From DATDMG01 sp036518955 (lineage in GTDB: Bacteria > Actinomycetota > Actinomycetes > Actinomycetales > Kineosporiaceae): a stretch of DNA of 13,461 nucleotides. Positions 6,363 through 13,461 of this stretch are shown here, one piece after another. How positions within the stretch are numbered: the stretch's first letter is position 1; every line of letters begins with the position of its first letter. A program made the position numbers and the translations under genes. The notes under the pieces were generated by a model that was given only the letters and a program-made list of their open reading frames with translations, did not search any database and had not been told where the DNA came from. The stretch covers positions 1 to 13,461 of the forward strand of contig DATDMG010000544.1 in NCBI GenBank assembly GCA_036518955.1, written 5' to 3'.

Positions 6363-6674
6363 ATGCAACAGCGTGCCCACACCGGGCGGTCTGACTGGCG
6401 TGACCGCGCAGCCTGCCTGGACGAGGACCCCGAACTGTTCTTCCCGATCGGGACCACCGGCCCTGCCCTGGCTCAGGTCGAGGAGGCCAAGGCGGTCTGT
6501 GCGCGTTGCCCGGTGCTGACCGAATGTCGCACCTGGGCACTCGAGAACCCCCGACGGGCCGAGTACGGCGTGTTCGGCGGGATGAGCGACGACGAACGGC
6601 GGGCCGAGCGCAGACGCCGACGTCGCGCCGACGCGAGCGCGCAGACGAAGTCCGCGCGGGTCCCAGCCGCCTGA
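6363..6674 (+). CDS. WhiB-family [4Fe-4S] transcriptional regulator, WhiB1/WblE-like
   Basis: The product is 103 residues from ATG 6363, with the strong ribosome site GGAGGTG at 6351-6357. Four cysteines, C18, C46, C49 and C55, have the spacing of mycobacterial WhiB1 and should bind a [4Fe-4S] cluster. DEDPELFF (20-27) and GPALAQ (33-38) also resemble WhiB1 and Streptomyces WblE. The basic tail (79-92, Arg-rich) is the DNA-binding part. WhiB proteins bind region 4 of the main sigma factor and sense redox state or nitric oxide. Oddities: the conserved GVWGG turn reads GVFGG (69-73), with Phe for the Trp that contacts sigma, and the loop before it is two residues longer than in WhiB1. It may therefore be a paralogue rather than the WhiB1 orthologue. 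It is divergent from the VOC gene and convergent with the desaturase. Confidence 0.93.
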   Translation: MQQRAHTGRSDWRDRAACLDEDPELFFPIGTTGPALAQVEEAKAVCARCPVLTECRTWALENPRRAEYGVFGGMSDDERRAERRRRRRADASAQTKSARVPAA

Positions 6675-6692
6675 GCCGACCGCTCCCGGCGG

Positions 6693-6721
6693 CGCGACGT
6701 GGCGCCCGCCCGCGACGTGGC
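6693..6721. repeat. 11-bp direct repeat CGCGACGTGGC between convergent genes
   Basis: CGCGACGTGGC occurs at 6693-6703 and 6711-6721 in the 86-bp gap between the WhiB-like gene and the desaturase. No convincing hairpin terminator with a U-tract was found in this gap. Confidence 0.4.
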
Positions 6722-6760
6722 AGGTCGTGGCGTGCGTGCGCCGTCCGAGGGGCGCTCGCC

Positions 6761-7891
6761 TCAGGCGGCCCGGTGGGCCTGCCTCCGCCGGCGGCGGCGC
6801 TGCGCGGAATCTGCCGGGGGCAGGGAGAGGCGCAGCACCTTCCACCAGGCCGAGGCGAGCTGGCGCGGGAACGACCCGGTCGTATAGGTGAGGCCGTAGC
6901 GCGTGAAGATTCGCCGGACCTCGGGGGCGATCTCCTGGTACCGGTTGCTCGGCAGGTCGGGGAACAGGTGATGCTCGATCTGGTGGCTCAGGTTCCCCGT
7001 CATCAGGTGCAGCAGCCGACCACCGCTGACGTTGGCCGAGCCGAGCATCTGCCGCAGGTACCACTCACCCCGGGTCTCACCCACGATGGACTGCTTCGTG
7101 AAGGTCTCCACCCCGGAGGGGAAGTGACCGCACATGATCACAGAGTGGGTCCACACGTTGCGAAGAACGTTGGCGGTGACGTTCGCGGTCAACGTCGTCA
7201 GGACCGAGGGTCCGGACAACAGCGGGTGGATGACATAGTCGCGCAGCGCCTGCCGACCCACCTTGGTCAGGACCATGCGCCCGTTCGCCCGGAACCGCTC
7301 CCGGTCACCGCGGCCCATCACGACCTTGCCGAGCTCCAGGTCGTAGACCGCGATGCCGTACTCGAACAGGAGCATGTTGATGACGTTCCACAACGGCTGG
7401 CCCAGGTGGAACCGGCTCCACGGCTGGTCCTCGTCGACCCGCATGATGCCGTAGCCCAGGTCGTGGTCCTGGCCGAGCACGTTGGTGTACCTGTGGTGCA
7501 CGTCGTTGTGCGTGTGCTTCCACAGCCGTGCCGGGCTCGCGTGGTCCCACTCCCAGGCCGTGGAACGGATCTTCGGGTCCCGCATCCAGTCCCACTGGCC
7601 GTGCATCACGTTGTGCCCGATCTCCATGTTCTCCAGGATCTTGGCGACGGTCAGCCCGACGGTGCCGACGATCCAGGCCGGCGGGAAGAGCGACACCAGC
7701 AGGACGGCGCGGCTGCCGAGCTCGAGGTGGCGCTGCGCCGTGATCAGCCGCCGGATGTAGTCGGCGTCGCGCTGACCCCGATCGATGATCACCTTCTCCC
7801 GCAGGGCGTCGAGTTCTCGGCCGAGTTCCTCGACCTGGTCGGCGTCGAGGTGCGCGATCGGGCTCGCGGGCTTGTGCTGCAGGGCCGTCAT
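6761..7891 (-). CDS. desA3: Membrane fatty acid (acyl-CoA) desaturase, DesA3-like
   Basis: The product is 376 residues from ATG 7891 (MTALQHKPAS), with AGGAGGAG a few bases upstream; a longer in-frame start at 8011 would run into the preceding gene and is rejected. All three histidine boxes of membrane di-iron desaturases are present: HNVMH (93-97), HNDVHH (128-133) and HQIEHH (303-308), with hydrophobic segments around 62-90 and 222-248. The family inserts a cis double bond into acyl-CoA chains using O2 and two electrons; mycobacterial DesA3 makes oleoyl-CoA from stearoyl-CoA. Order and orientation relative to the upstream reductase match Rv3230c-desA3, where the reductase supplies electrons. 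It is the third gene of the P450 operon, 97 nt after the reductase with its own strong ribosome site. The Arg-rich C-terminus (365-374) probably lies in the cytoplasm. Regioselectivity is inferred from homology only. Confidence 0.93.
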   Translation of the reverse strand: MTALQHKPASPIAHLDADQVEELGRELDALREKVIIDRGQRDADYIRRLITAQRHLELGSRAVLLVSLFPPAWIVGTVGLTVAKILENMEIGHNVMHGQWDWMRDPKIRSTAWEWDHASPARLWKHTHNDVHHRYTNVLGQDHDLGYGIMRVDEDQPWSRFHLGQPLWNVINMLLFEYGIAVYDLELGKVVMGRGDRERFRANGRMVLTKVGRQALRDYVIHPLLSGPSVLTTLTANVTANVLRNVWTHSVIMCGHFPSGVETFTKQSIVGETRGEWYLRQMLGSANVSGGRLLHLMTGNLSHQIEHHLFPDLPSNRYQEIAPEVRRIFTRYGLTYTTGSFPRQLASAWWKVLRLSLPPADSAQRRRRRRQAHRAA

Positions 7892-7988
7892 CGGCTCTCC
7901 TCCTGGGAACGCTCTGGGAAGACTGGTCAACCGGGTCGAAGCAGCCGTCCCGGCGGTCGAGGAGTCACGCGACCGGGCCGGGCCAGGA

Positions 7989-9065
7989 TCAAGCGTCGAT
8001 CGTGCAACCACCGGCCGGCACCTGGATGCACGTCTGGACCACGGCCGGATCGTCGGGCGAGGCGCGAGTGAGCGCTCCGTTGCGGACGTCGCGCACGCAC
8101 CCGTCGGTGAGGGGTACCACGCACCCGAAGCAGATCCCCATCCGGCATCCGAAGGGCAGCTGGACCCCGGCTCGCTCGCCGGCGTCCAGCACCGACGTCC
8201 CGCCGTCGACGTCGACGACCGACCGGCTGCGGGTGAAGCGAATCCGGCCGCCCTCGCCCACCGGGCCGGTGGCGACCCGGAACCACTCGGTGCGGAGGTG
8301 ATCCCCCCAGCCCCGGGTCTCGAAGAGCGCGGTCAGGTCGTCCAGCAACCCGCTCGGCCCGCTCGCCCAGGTACCGCGCTCGGCCAGATCCGGCACCAGC
8401 GCCGGGAGGTCCTCCGGGCGCAGCCGACCCTCGACGTCGGTGTGCCGCTCCAGCAGCCGCAGCCGGCCCGCGGCCGCCCAGGCGCGCAACTCCGGCCCGA
8501 AGATCACCTGGTCGGGGCTGCGGGCCGAGTGCACCAGGACGACGTCCGGCAGGTCGTCCAGGTGCGTGCGGAGCATCCCCATCACCGGGGTGATGCCGCT
8601 CCCGCCGGTGACGAACAGTACCTTCGGCGGGAGCTCGTCGGGCAGCGTGAACTCACCGTACGGACCGGCGAGCCCGACCAGGCATCCCGGCCGGGTCCGG
8701 TGCGCCAGCTGGATGCTGACCGCACCGCCGGGCACCGCGCCGACCGTGACGGCGATCGTCCCGTCCGGTGCGACCGGGCCGGTGAGCGAGTAGCAGCGCC
8801 AGCACCGGACGCCGTCCACCTCCACCCGGAGCCGGACGTACTGGCCGGCCCGGTGCCCGGGCCAGCGCCCGGCCGGACGGAGCAGCAGCGTGGTGGCCGG
8901 GCCCTCCGGCCGGACGGAGACGATCCGCGCCCGGCCGCCGCCGGGGCGCATCGGCGCGAGCAGGTCCAGGTAGTCGTCCGGGGCGAGCGGCGTGACCGTC
9001 GCCTCGGCCAGCCGTCGCAGCGCGTGGCGCAGGCCGGTGGCGCGGCGGGGAGGTGTCGACGCCAT
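7989..9065 (-). CDS. Ferredoxin reductase with fused C-terminal [2Fe-2S] domain (Rv3230c-like)
   Basis: The product is 358 residues from ATG 9065. Domains in order: FAD-binding barrel (about 45-145; RCYS at 90-93 contacts FAD), NAD(P)-binding domain (148-265; GGSGITP at 154-160), and a plant-type [2Fe-2S] ferredoxin domain (about 272-358) with C307, C312, C315 and C346. Electrons would pass from NAD(P)H through FAD and the iron-sulfur centre to a partner oxygenase. Its closest recognised counterpart is mycobacterial Rv3230c, the donor for the DesA3 desaturase, and a DesA3-like gene follows directly. Its start lies 3 nt after the stop of the P450 gene, with no separate ribosome site, so translation is probably coupled to the P450. 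That suggests, by inference, that it may also reduce the P450. An N-terminal basic, helical stretch (1-45) precedes the FAD domain. Confidence 0.93.
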   Translation of the reverse strand: MASTPPRRATGLRHALRRLAEATVTPLAPDDYLDLLAPMRPGGGRARIVSVRPEGPATTLLLRPAGRWPGHRAGQYVRLRVEVDGVRCWRCYSLTGPVAPDGTIAVTVGAVPGGAVSIQLAHRTRPGCLVGLAGPYGEFTLPDELPPKVLFVTGGSGITPVMGMLRTHLDDLPDVVLVHSARSPDQVIFGPELRAWAAAGRLRLLERHTDVEGRLRPEDLPALVPDLAERGTWASGPSGLLDDLTALFETRGWGDHLRTEWFRVATGPVGEGGRIRFTRSRSVVDVDGGTSVLDAGERAGVQLPFGCRMGICFGCVVPLTDGCVRDVRNGALTRASPDDPAVVQTCIQVPAGGCTIDA

Positions 9066-9068
9066 CGC

Positions 9069-10466
9069 TCAGCGGACACCGGCGGCCAAGCGCACCGGCA
9101 CGCTCGAATACCCGCGCAGCACGGCGCCCGGACGGCGGACCGGCCCACCGAGAAGGGTCATGTCGGGGTAGCGCTCGAACAAGGCACGGAAGCCGATCTC
9201 CCCCTCGAGCCGGGCCAATCCCGAGCCGAGGCAGTGGTGCAGGCCGCGGGAGAACGCCACGTGGTCGCGAGCGTTGGGGCGCCGGATGTCGAACACGTCG
9301 GCGTCCTCGAACACCTCGGGATCCCGGTTGGCGGCGCCGAGTATCGCCACGATCGCCCGGCCGCGGCGCAGCTCGCGCCCGGCCAGCGTTGCCCGCTCGG
9401 TCGCGAACCGGGCGGTCAGCTGGACCGGGGACTCGTAGCGCAGGATCTCCTCCACCGCGTTCGGCCACCCGCTCGGGTCGGCGCGCAACTCGGCCAGCTG
9501 GCGCGGATGCCGCAGCAGGAGCACCGCACCATTGGCGATCATGTCGACGATGGTGACGAAGCCGGCGGCCAGGAGCAGCTGCACCGTCGCCAGCAGCTCG
9601 TCGTCGGTGAACTGATCGTCGTCGTCGACGATCCGCACCAGTCGGCTGAGCAGGTCGTCGCCGTTGCCGTTGCGTACCCGCTGGAAGTGCTCGCGCAACC
9701 ATCGATTGGTCTCGTGCAGGGCCTGGTCGGCCACCAGGTACTCGCGATAGGGCAGGCCGAGGTCGAGGGCCGGGGCGGCCCGGTCGCTCCAGCTCAGGAA
9801 CTGGTCCAGCATCGACTCCGGGATGCCCATCAGGTGCGCGATCACCGCGACCGGCAGCCGCTTGGCGTAGGCGGGGACGAGGTCCACCACGCCGGTGCCG
9901 GGGAAGGCGTCGAGCAGGCCGTCGGCGATCCGGGCGATGTCCGGCCCCATCGCCGCCACCGCTCGGGCGGTGAAGACCTTGTTGACGAGGCGGCGGTAGC
10001 GGGGATGCTCGGGCGGGTCGACGACGAGCAGGGACGGCGCGTCCAACGGCCCGACGGCGTCCGGTGCGACGCCGTGCCGCATGGCGCAGGAGGCCACCCG
10101 GGAGGACGTGGCGCCGGCGTGGTAGGTCGGGTCGCGCAGCAGCTCGACCGTCGTCCGGTGGTGCCCGGTCGCCAGGGCCACGACGCCCCCGACGAGCCGA
10201 CCCTTCGCCCGGATCCGGCGGTGCAGGTCGTAGAGCTGTTCCTGGTTCCCGCGATCGAAGAGGAGGCTGCCCACCAGACTGCCGGCCCAGGTCATCACCC
10301 GCAGCAGCAGCCGCGGCAGACCGTGCCGGATCACCCATCGCCTCACCCGGCCCGGACGAAGGCCACCTGACGGCCGTGGGAGCGGCTCGGTCCGCCAGGA
10401 CGTGGCCGGGAGATGGGTGCACACCGGTTCGCGGGTGGACGCCTCCGCCACCGTGGATTCCCTCAT
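9069..10466 (-). CDS. Cytochrome P450 with atypical I-helix and extended N-terminus
   Basis: From ATG 10466 the product is 465 residues. Diagnostic motifs: heme loop FSRGLHHCLG (405-414, Cys412 the iron ligand), ExxR as EILR (340-343), and a C-helix DPPEHPRYRRLV (150-161). The I-helix, normally A/G-G-x-E/D-T-T, reads AGFVTI (301-306): the acidic residue is Val and the second Thr is Ile, while Thr305 remains. About 70 residues precede the usual bacterial P450 start, basic then hydrophobic (RRWVIRHGLPRLLLRVM, 42-58), which may give peripheral membrane contact. P450s insert one oxygen atom from O2 using two electrons; the substrate is unknown, though coupling to an acyl desaturase points to lipid. 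It is the first gene of the operon with the reductase and desaturase. GTG starts at 10502 and 10487 are alternatives; none has a clear ribosome site. Confidence 0.92.
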   Translation of the reverse strand: MRESTVAEASTREPVCTHLPATSWRTEPLPRPSGGLRPGRVRRWVIRHGLPRLLLRVMTWAGSLVGSLLFDRGNQEQLYDLHRRIRAKGRLVGGVVALATGHHRTTVELLRDPTYHAGATSSRVASCAMRHGVAPDAVGPLDAPSLLVVDPPEHPRYRRLVNKVFTARAVAAMGPDIARIADGLLDAFPGTGVVDLVPAYAKRLPVAVIAHLMGIPESMLDQFLSWSDRAAPALDLGLPYREYLVADQALHETNRWLREHFQRVRNGNGDDLLSRLVRIVDDDDQFTDDELLATVQLLLAAGFVTIVDMIANGAVLLLRHPRQLAELRADPSGWPNAVEEILRYESPVQLTARFATERATLAGRELRRGRAIVAILGAANRDPEVFEDADVFDIRRPNARDHVAFSRGLHHCLGSGLARLEGEIGFRALFERYPDMTLLGGPVRRPGAVLRGYSSVPVRLAAGVR

Positions 10467-10657
10467 GGGCCGGGACCATAGGCACACCCCCAGCAGCTGC
10501 ACAGAGCAACGGACTACTCATGCCGCGTGATGGCCCTGCCCGGTCACGCGCCATCGCCTGCCCGTCGCGGCCCCGCCGGAGCCGCCGATCGCGCTCTGAC
10601 CTGGACCCTCGTCGTCCCTGCACTGCTCGAGGAACACATCAAATGCGACATAGACCA

Positions 10658-10674
10658 TGACTCCGCATTGACTC
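10658..10674. promoter_or_regulatory. Direct repeat TGACTC-N5-TGACTC in the divergent P450/LAL region
   Basis: TGACTC is at 10658-10663 and 10669-10674, an 11-bp period of about one helical turn. It lies in the 273-bp gap between the P450 start and the regulator start. LuxR-type regulators bind short repeats, so this is a candidate site for the adjacent regulator. No convincing -35/-10 pair was assigned in either direction in this gap. Confidence 0.35.
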
Positions 10675-10675
10675 T

Positions 10676-10688
10676 TCATCACGGATGA
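10676..10688. promoter_or_regulatory. Inverted repeat TCATC-ACG-GATGA upstream of the LAL regulator
   Basis: Perfect 5-bp arms (10676-10680 and 10684-10688) with a 3-nt centre sit just beyond the TGACTC repeats and 51 bp before the regulator's ATG. The stretch 10640-10690 is noticeably AT-richer than its surroundings, as expected for a control region. The role is inferred only from position. Confidence 0.3.
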
Positions 10689-10739
10689 TCAGGACACGGC
10701 AGGCATCTTGGCCGTACACCTGATAACCGGGAGTTGACG

Positions 10740-13424
10740 ATGCCCATCGCGAGGCGGTCCCTTCGACCGGCTCCTGTTCCCGGCGACGCCTCTCCCCCGT
10801 GGGGCGGTCGGATCGTGGGGCGCGAGCACGACATCAACCGGATCCTCGACATGCTGCTGGGGGCCGCACCCGGCGGGGTGATGGTCAGCGGCGAGCGGGG
10901 CGTGGGGCGGAGCAGGGTGCTGGAGGGCGTGGTCGGCCGCCTGCGTGAGATCGGCGTGACGGTCCACCGGGTGCCGGTGATGCGGCAGGGAACCCAGCTG
11001 CCGGACCTGGCCGGAGCGCCCGGCAAGGACCAGCCGGTGCTGGTCCTGGACGACGTCGACCTCCTCGACGAGGTGGCCGCCGCGGCCGTGCACGATCTCG
11101 TGGTCACCGAGCACGCTCGACCGCTGCTCGCCCTGGCGCGCGACGCCTCGGCACCGGACGCGATCACTGCGCTGATCAAGGACGGTGTCGTCAGGCGGGT
11201 GACGCTCGGGCCGCTGACCCGGGAGGCCTGTGACGACCTGGTCACCAACGTGGTCGGGGAGCCGGTGGAAGCTGCCACCGCTCGTCAGATCTGGTCGCTC
11301 ACCGGTGGCCGCCCCCGCCTGGCCGTCGACCTGGTCCGCGGGCTGCTGCAGTCCGCGATGCTGGTCCCGTCCGGCGACGCGTGGAGCTGGGCGCGGCCCG
11401 ACCGGCTGCCGGAGTCGTTCCTCGACGAGGCCATCGCCGGCCGACTCGACGGGTTGGCCGAGGCGGAGCAGGACGCCCTGGAACTCCTGGCGTGCTCAGG
11501 GCCGGTCGGCCCGGAGATCCTCCTGGACGCCGGTGCGCACCCGGACGCGCTGGAGAGTCTGGAGCGGCGGCGGGTGGTGGCCGCCCACCGGTCCGGCTCC
11601 CGGCTCGTGGTCGAGATCCCGGACGCGCTGCTGGCGATGGCCAGCTGGCAGCGGATGGGCCGGCTGCGCCGCCGCAACCTGGCACTTCGGCTCGCCCAGG
11701 CCTGGGAGCGCCGCGGCCGCCGGCGGGGCGACGACCTGGCGCGGTGGGCGGGGTTGGTGCTGGACTCCGGGCGCACCCCGCCGCCGGACGTGGCCGTGCA
11801 GGGGGCCCGGCAGGCCATCGTCCGCGCCCACTACCGGCTGGCCGAGCGGCTGGCCCATTCGGCACTCGCCAGTGGAGCCGGTGCCACCGCCGCCGGGTAC
11901 CTGGCGGAGGCACTGAGCTCCCAGGGCCACTCGACCGAGGCCGAGTCCGCGCTGCAGCGCGCCGGAGCGGCGGGCCACCCCTCGATCCAGCTGGTCCGCG
12001 CGGTGAACCTACGCTGGGGGCTGTCGGACCGGGAGACCTCGCAGCGGTTGGTCGAGGACGTGCTGCGGACGCCGTCCCCGCCGCAGGTGCGCAGGGCCGC
12101 GCACCTGCAGCTGGCCGGGTTCCACCTCTACGACGGCAGCTTCCGGGAGGCCCTCGCCCTGGCGGACCAGGTACTCGCGGCGGAGCCCGGCGCGAGTCCG
12201 CGTCGATCCCATGCCATCACCATCGCGATCAGTGCGCTGCACTCGCTGGGGCGTGACCAGGATGCGGTGGACCACGCCCGGGAGGTCCTCGACACGCTGG
12301 GCGGCGAGCCGACCGCGCGGCAGCCCACCCTGCCGGAGGTGGGCCGCCACCTGCTCGCGTCAGCCGTGGTCCGCGCCCATCTGGTGCACGGCGACCTCGA
12401 CACCGCCGAGTGCCTGGCGCGCGGGCTGTACACCGGCACGTCGCGCCTCAGCCTGCTGTCCCTGGCGACGTGGGCCTCGCTCCTGGGCGAGACGGCGCTG
12501 CTGCGTGGCCGGCCCCGCACCGCCGTCCGTCTGCTGGACGAGGCCAGGACCGCCGCGCAGCGGTCGCACACCGGCGGCGTCACCGGCCGGACGGTGCGGC
12601 TGATGGCCGTCAAGGGGCTCGCCCACGCACTGACGATGGCGGGACAGCCGGACGCCGCACGGCGGGCCCTCGACGACATCGCGGCGGAGGACCTGCACAG
12701 CCTGGTGGCGATCGACCTGTGGACCGGCGATGTCGCCGGCGCCCTGGCCGTGGCGACCTCGCACACGGCTCGTGGCGTGGAGATGGTGCTGCAGACCGCG
12801 TCCCGGGCGAGGGAACTGCAGGCCTGGGGCATCTACATCCCGACCCTGCACCAAGCGGTGCGCCTCGGGGGCGAGTCCCAGCTGCCCGCCGGTGCCCTGG
12901 ACGGGGTGAGTGTCCAGGGCCCGTTGCTCGGCGCGCAACGGGATCACGTCGCGGCGGCCGTCAGCGGCGACGCCGACGCGCTGCTGGAGGTGGCGCAGCA
13001 GTACGAGCAGCTCGGCGCCCACCTGTTCGCGGCCGAGGCAGCCGCCCACGCGGCCCGCCTGCACGAGGCCGCGGGCCGGGCCGGACCGGGCCGGCGGGCC
13101 GCCGCCCTGGCCCAGGCGTGCGCCGCCCGCTGCGAGGACGGGTTGCCCCAGGTGACCACTCTGCTGCGGGAGCCGACGGACCTGACCCCTCGCCAGCGCG
13201 AGGTCGCCCGGCTGGCCGCCCGAGGCCTGCCGAGCAAGGCGATCGCCCAGCGGCTGGTGGTCTCGGTACGCACGGTCGACAACTGCCTCGGCCAGATCTA
13301 CCGCAAGCTCGGCATCTCGAACCGTTCGGAGCTGACCCAGGCGATGGGGCTGCTGGACGCCGACCCGGCCGGCGGCGGTCGGGCGGCAGCTACTCCGGGA
13401 GCACGCCGGGACAGGCTGAGTTAG
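10740..13424 (+). CDS. Large ATPase LuxR-family regulator (LAL/MalT-like)
   Basis: The product is 894 residues from ATG 10740, with GGGAG at 10729-10733; a TTG two codons earlier is less likely. N-terminal AAA/STAND-type ATPase (about 24-200): IVGRE (25-29), Walker A GERGVGRS (51-58), Walker B VLVLDDVDLLD (100-110). The middle (about 220-800) is an Ala/Leu-rich helical array resembling TPR repeats. The C-terminus is a LuxR/GerE helix-turn-helix (815-872; LTPRQREVARLAARGLPSK, then SVRTVDN and YRKLGISNRSEL). LAL proteins bind ATP and an inducer, oligomerise and activate promoters, often in secondary or lipid metabolism clusters. Oddity: the Walker A lysine is Arg57, which usually weakens nucleotide hydrolysis. 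It is divergent from the P450-reductase-desaturase operon, so control of that operon is the likeliest role (inference). No phosphoreceiver domain is present. Confidence 0.92.
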   Translation: MPIARRSLRPAPVPGDASPPWGGRIVGREHDINRILDMLLGAAPGGVMVSGERGVGRSRVLEGVVGRLREIGVTVHRVPVMRQGTQLPDLAGAPGKDQPVLVLDDVDLLDEVAAAAVHDLVVTEHARPLLALARDASAPDAITALIKDGVVRRVTLGPLTREACDDLVTNVVGEPVEAATARQIWSLTGGRPRLAVDLVRGLLQSAMLVPSGDAWSWARPDRLPESFLDEAIAGRLDGLAEAEQDALELLACSGPVGPEILLDAGAHPDALESLERRRVVAAHRSGSRLVVEIPDALLAMASWQRMGRLRRRNLALRLAQAWERRGRRRGDDLARWAGLVLDSGRTPPPDVAVQGARQAIVRAHYRLAERLAHSALASGAGATAAGYLAEALSSQGHSTEAESALQRAGAAGHPSIQLVRAVNLRWGLSDRETSQRLVEDVLRTPSPPQVRRAAHLQLAGFHLYDGSFREALALADQVLAAEPGASPRRSHAITIAISALHSLGRDQDAVDHAREVLDTLGGEPTARQPTLPEVGRHLLASAVVRAHLVHGDLDTAECLARGLYTGTSRLSLLSLATWASLLGETALLRGRPRTAVRLLDEARTAAQRSHTGGVTGRTVRLMAVKGLAHALTMAGQPDAARRALDDIAAEDLHSLVAIDLWTGDVAGALAVATSHTARGVEMVLQTASRARELQAWGIYIPTLHQAVRLGGESQLPAGALDGVSVQGPLLGAQRDHVAAAVSGDADALLEVAQQYEQLGAHLFAAEAAAHAARLHEAAGRAGPGRRAAALAQACAARCEDGLPQVTTLLREPTDLTPRQREVARLAARGLPSKAIAQRLVVSVRTVDNCLGQIYRKLGISNRSELTQAMGLLDADPAGGGRAAATPGARRDRLS

Positions 13425-13438
13425 ACGCCAGGAGATTG

Positions 13439-13454
13439 GAGTAGCTCGCTACTC
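13439..13454. promoter_or_regulatory. 16-bp dyad after the LAL regulator gene
   Basis: GAGTAGC-TC-GCTACTC has perfect 7-bp arms and begins 15 bp after the regulator's stop. As RNA it could form a 6-bp stem with a CUCG loop, but no U-tract follows, so terminator function is doubtful. As DNA it resembles a repressor operator for a gene beyond the window edge. Confidence 0.4.
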
Positions 13455-13461
13455 TGGCCGG

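Noticed and set aside
7892..8011. N-terminal extension of the desaturase to 8011
   Set aside because: It would overlap the reductase gene, adds Ser/Thr/Arg-rich sequence, and the ATG at 7891 has a much better ribosome site.
7785..10370. 861-codon open frame on the plus strand opposite the P450, reductase and desaturase genes
   Set aside because: The translation is His/Arg/Gly/Pro-rich with no domain, while the opposite strand has three genes with complete catalytic motifs. It is an antisense shadow caused by high GC.

Overview
The window is chromosomal DNA from a very GC-rich actinobacterium. The signs are strong third-position G/C bias, ATG and GTG starts with GGAGG-type ribosome sites, a WhiB-family iron-sulfur regulator (confined to Actinobacteria and their phages), and a reductase/desaturase pair in the same order as mycobacterial Rv3230c-desA3. 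A methyl-accepting chemotaxis protein, an HD-GYP protein and a sigma-28/WhiG-like promoter box suggest a lineage that is, or once was, motile. Geodermatophilaceae-like, Kineosporiales-like or Pseudonocardiales-like groups would fit, but the genus cannot be fixed from this sequence. No tRNA, rRNA, CRISPR array, transposase or phage gene was seen, and no gene-free stretch exceeds 300 bases.

Region 1 (1-4444, all minus strand) is a signalling block. It holds a membrane HD-GYP phosphohydrolase whose C-terminus runs off the window edge in a hexapeptide repeat, an HHxxxDG condensation-like acyltransferase, and a complete chemoreceptor. The chemoreceptor has a GCCGATAA box about 45 bases upstream of its start, matching the -10 of motility/WhiG sigma promoters.

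Region 2 (4445-6674) holds a quinone-oxidoreductase-like MDR enzyme (plus strand). It converges on, and overlaps by 95 bp, a small VOC/glyoxalase-fold gene (minus). Divergent from the VOC gene is a WhiB1-like gene (plus). The VOC promoter carries a perfect dyad between a plausible -35 and -10.

Region 3 (6761-10466, minus) is the most interesting part. It is an apparent operon of cytochrome P450, then a ferredoxin reductase with a fused C-terminal [2Fe-2S] domain, then a DesA3-like acyl desaturase. The P450 stop and reductase start are 3 nt apart. The reductase is the known type of electron donor for the desaturase; its coupling to the P450 suggests one electron-transfer protein may serve two oxygenases acting on lipid-like substrates. 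The P450 I-helix lacks the usual acidic residue.

Region 4 (10740-13424, plus) is a large LuxR-family (LAL/MalT-like) ATPase regulator. It is divergently transcribed from the P450 operon across an intergenic region with repeats that could be operators, so it is the best candidate regulator of that operon.

Most annotated products belong to known families. What could be new is the P450-reductase-desaturase-LAL module, the atypical P450, and the motility-type promoter architecture. No wholly unknown system was identified.
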